Assembly (NCBI RefSeq): GCF_002811765.1
Contig: NZ_NPDR01000009.1
Location: 61,857-125,856 of the forward strand
DNA: 64,000 nucleotides
Direction: 5' to 3'
From: Leptospira saintgironsiae
GTDB taxonomy: Bacteria; Spirochaetota; Leptospiria; Leptospirales; Leptospiraceae
The position numbers were made by a program, and so were the translations under genes. The notes under the pieces are model-generated. The model made no database searches. It worked only from the letters and a program-made list of their open reading frames with translations, and was not told the DNA's origin. This document shows, piece by piece, positions 63,968 through 64,000 of this stretch. Within the stretch, counting starts at the first letter, position 1, and the number at the start of each line of letters is the position of its first letter.

Positions 63968-64000
63968 GTGACTCACCGATTTGTTACACCCCCAGCCCTT
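63968..64000 (+). CDS. Possible N-terminus of a gene running off the right edge
   Basis: A GTG at 63968 opens a frame of 11 codons to the window edge (MTHRFVTPPAL). No ribosome binding site is evident. Too short to assign. Confidence 0.2.
   Translation, partial: MTHRFVTPPAL

Noticed and set aside
1..64000. CRISPR arrays, tRNA or rRNA genes
   Set aside because: No regularly spaced repeats, cloverleaf signature or rRNA core sequence was recognised on either strand.

Overview
The window looks like a piece of a Leptospira chromosome. Three things point there. Many short lipoproteins carry spirochaete-style lipoboxes (a hydrophobic stretch ending in a loose L/F/V-x-x-C). The gene set is typical of leptospires: a TonB receptor paired with an imelysin lipoprotein, a SpoIID-domain lipoprotein, a 7TM/SpoIIE phosphatase and a Ttg2/RND hopanoid-type exporter pair. 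The base composition is moderately low in G+C. By eye it seems less AT-rich than pathogenic L. interrogans, so a saprophytic or intermediate species is my inference. No rRNA, tRNA, CRISPR array, insertion sequence or prophage was recognised.

Layout. 1-9.6 kb: RNA uracil methyltransferase, SpoIID lipoprotein, LolD/MacB-like ABC ATPase plus FtsX-type permease, two leptospiral unknowns, pyrE and an acyl-lipid desaturase. 9.6-22.6 kb: seven genes, all on the minus strand. They form two versions of the circularly permuted ATP-grasp / alpha-E / transglutaminase (amidoligase-type) system, separated by an imelysin lipoprotein and a TonB-dependent receptor. 22.6-27.3 kb: an AT-rich accessory island with a NACHT NTPase, an OLD-family nuclease and a small lipoprotein. 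It is preceded by an odd G-rich repeat tract, and the spacers have cassette-like core sequences. 27.4-34.7 kb: a zincin-like lipoprotein, an NAD(P)-binding reductase, a sterol-desaturase-family enzyme, a PhyH dioxygenase, secreted unknowns and a DUF2064 protein.

34.9-48.4 kb: a Het-C/phospholipase-C-like secreted protein; a Ttg2 (MlaC/HpnM-like), RND (HpnN-like) and lipoprotein operon; nitronate monooxygenase, ABM monooxygenase, HtrA-like protease and pirin; small lipoproteins; a DUF445 protein; a large polytopic membrane protein; and a 44-residue gene. 48.5-64 kb: a membrane-linked SpoIIE phosphatase, a complete sulfate ABC importer operon (substrate-binding protein, CysT, CysW, CysA), a single-chain biotin-dependent acyl-CoA carboxylase divergent from a TauD-like dioxygenase, a LysR regulator divergent from a thioredoxin-reductase-like flavoprotein, and two lipoproteins.

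Best leads are: (1) the iron-uptake pair wired tightly into the amidoligase cluster, which suggests a peptide metallophore or an iron-linked peptide modification; (2) the NACHT plus OLD defence island; and (3) several strong regulatory dyads. The dyads are a 38-bp near-palindrome between the carboxylase and the TauD-like gene, a nested dyad at the sulfate operon promoter, a 25-bp LysR-type operator, and a start codon buried in a perfect 14-bp inverted repeat. All functional statements rest on motifs read by eye; no database search was run.
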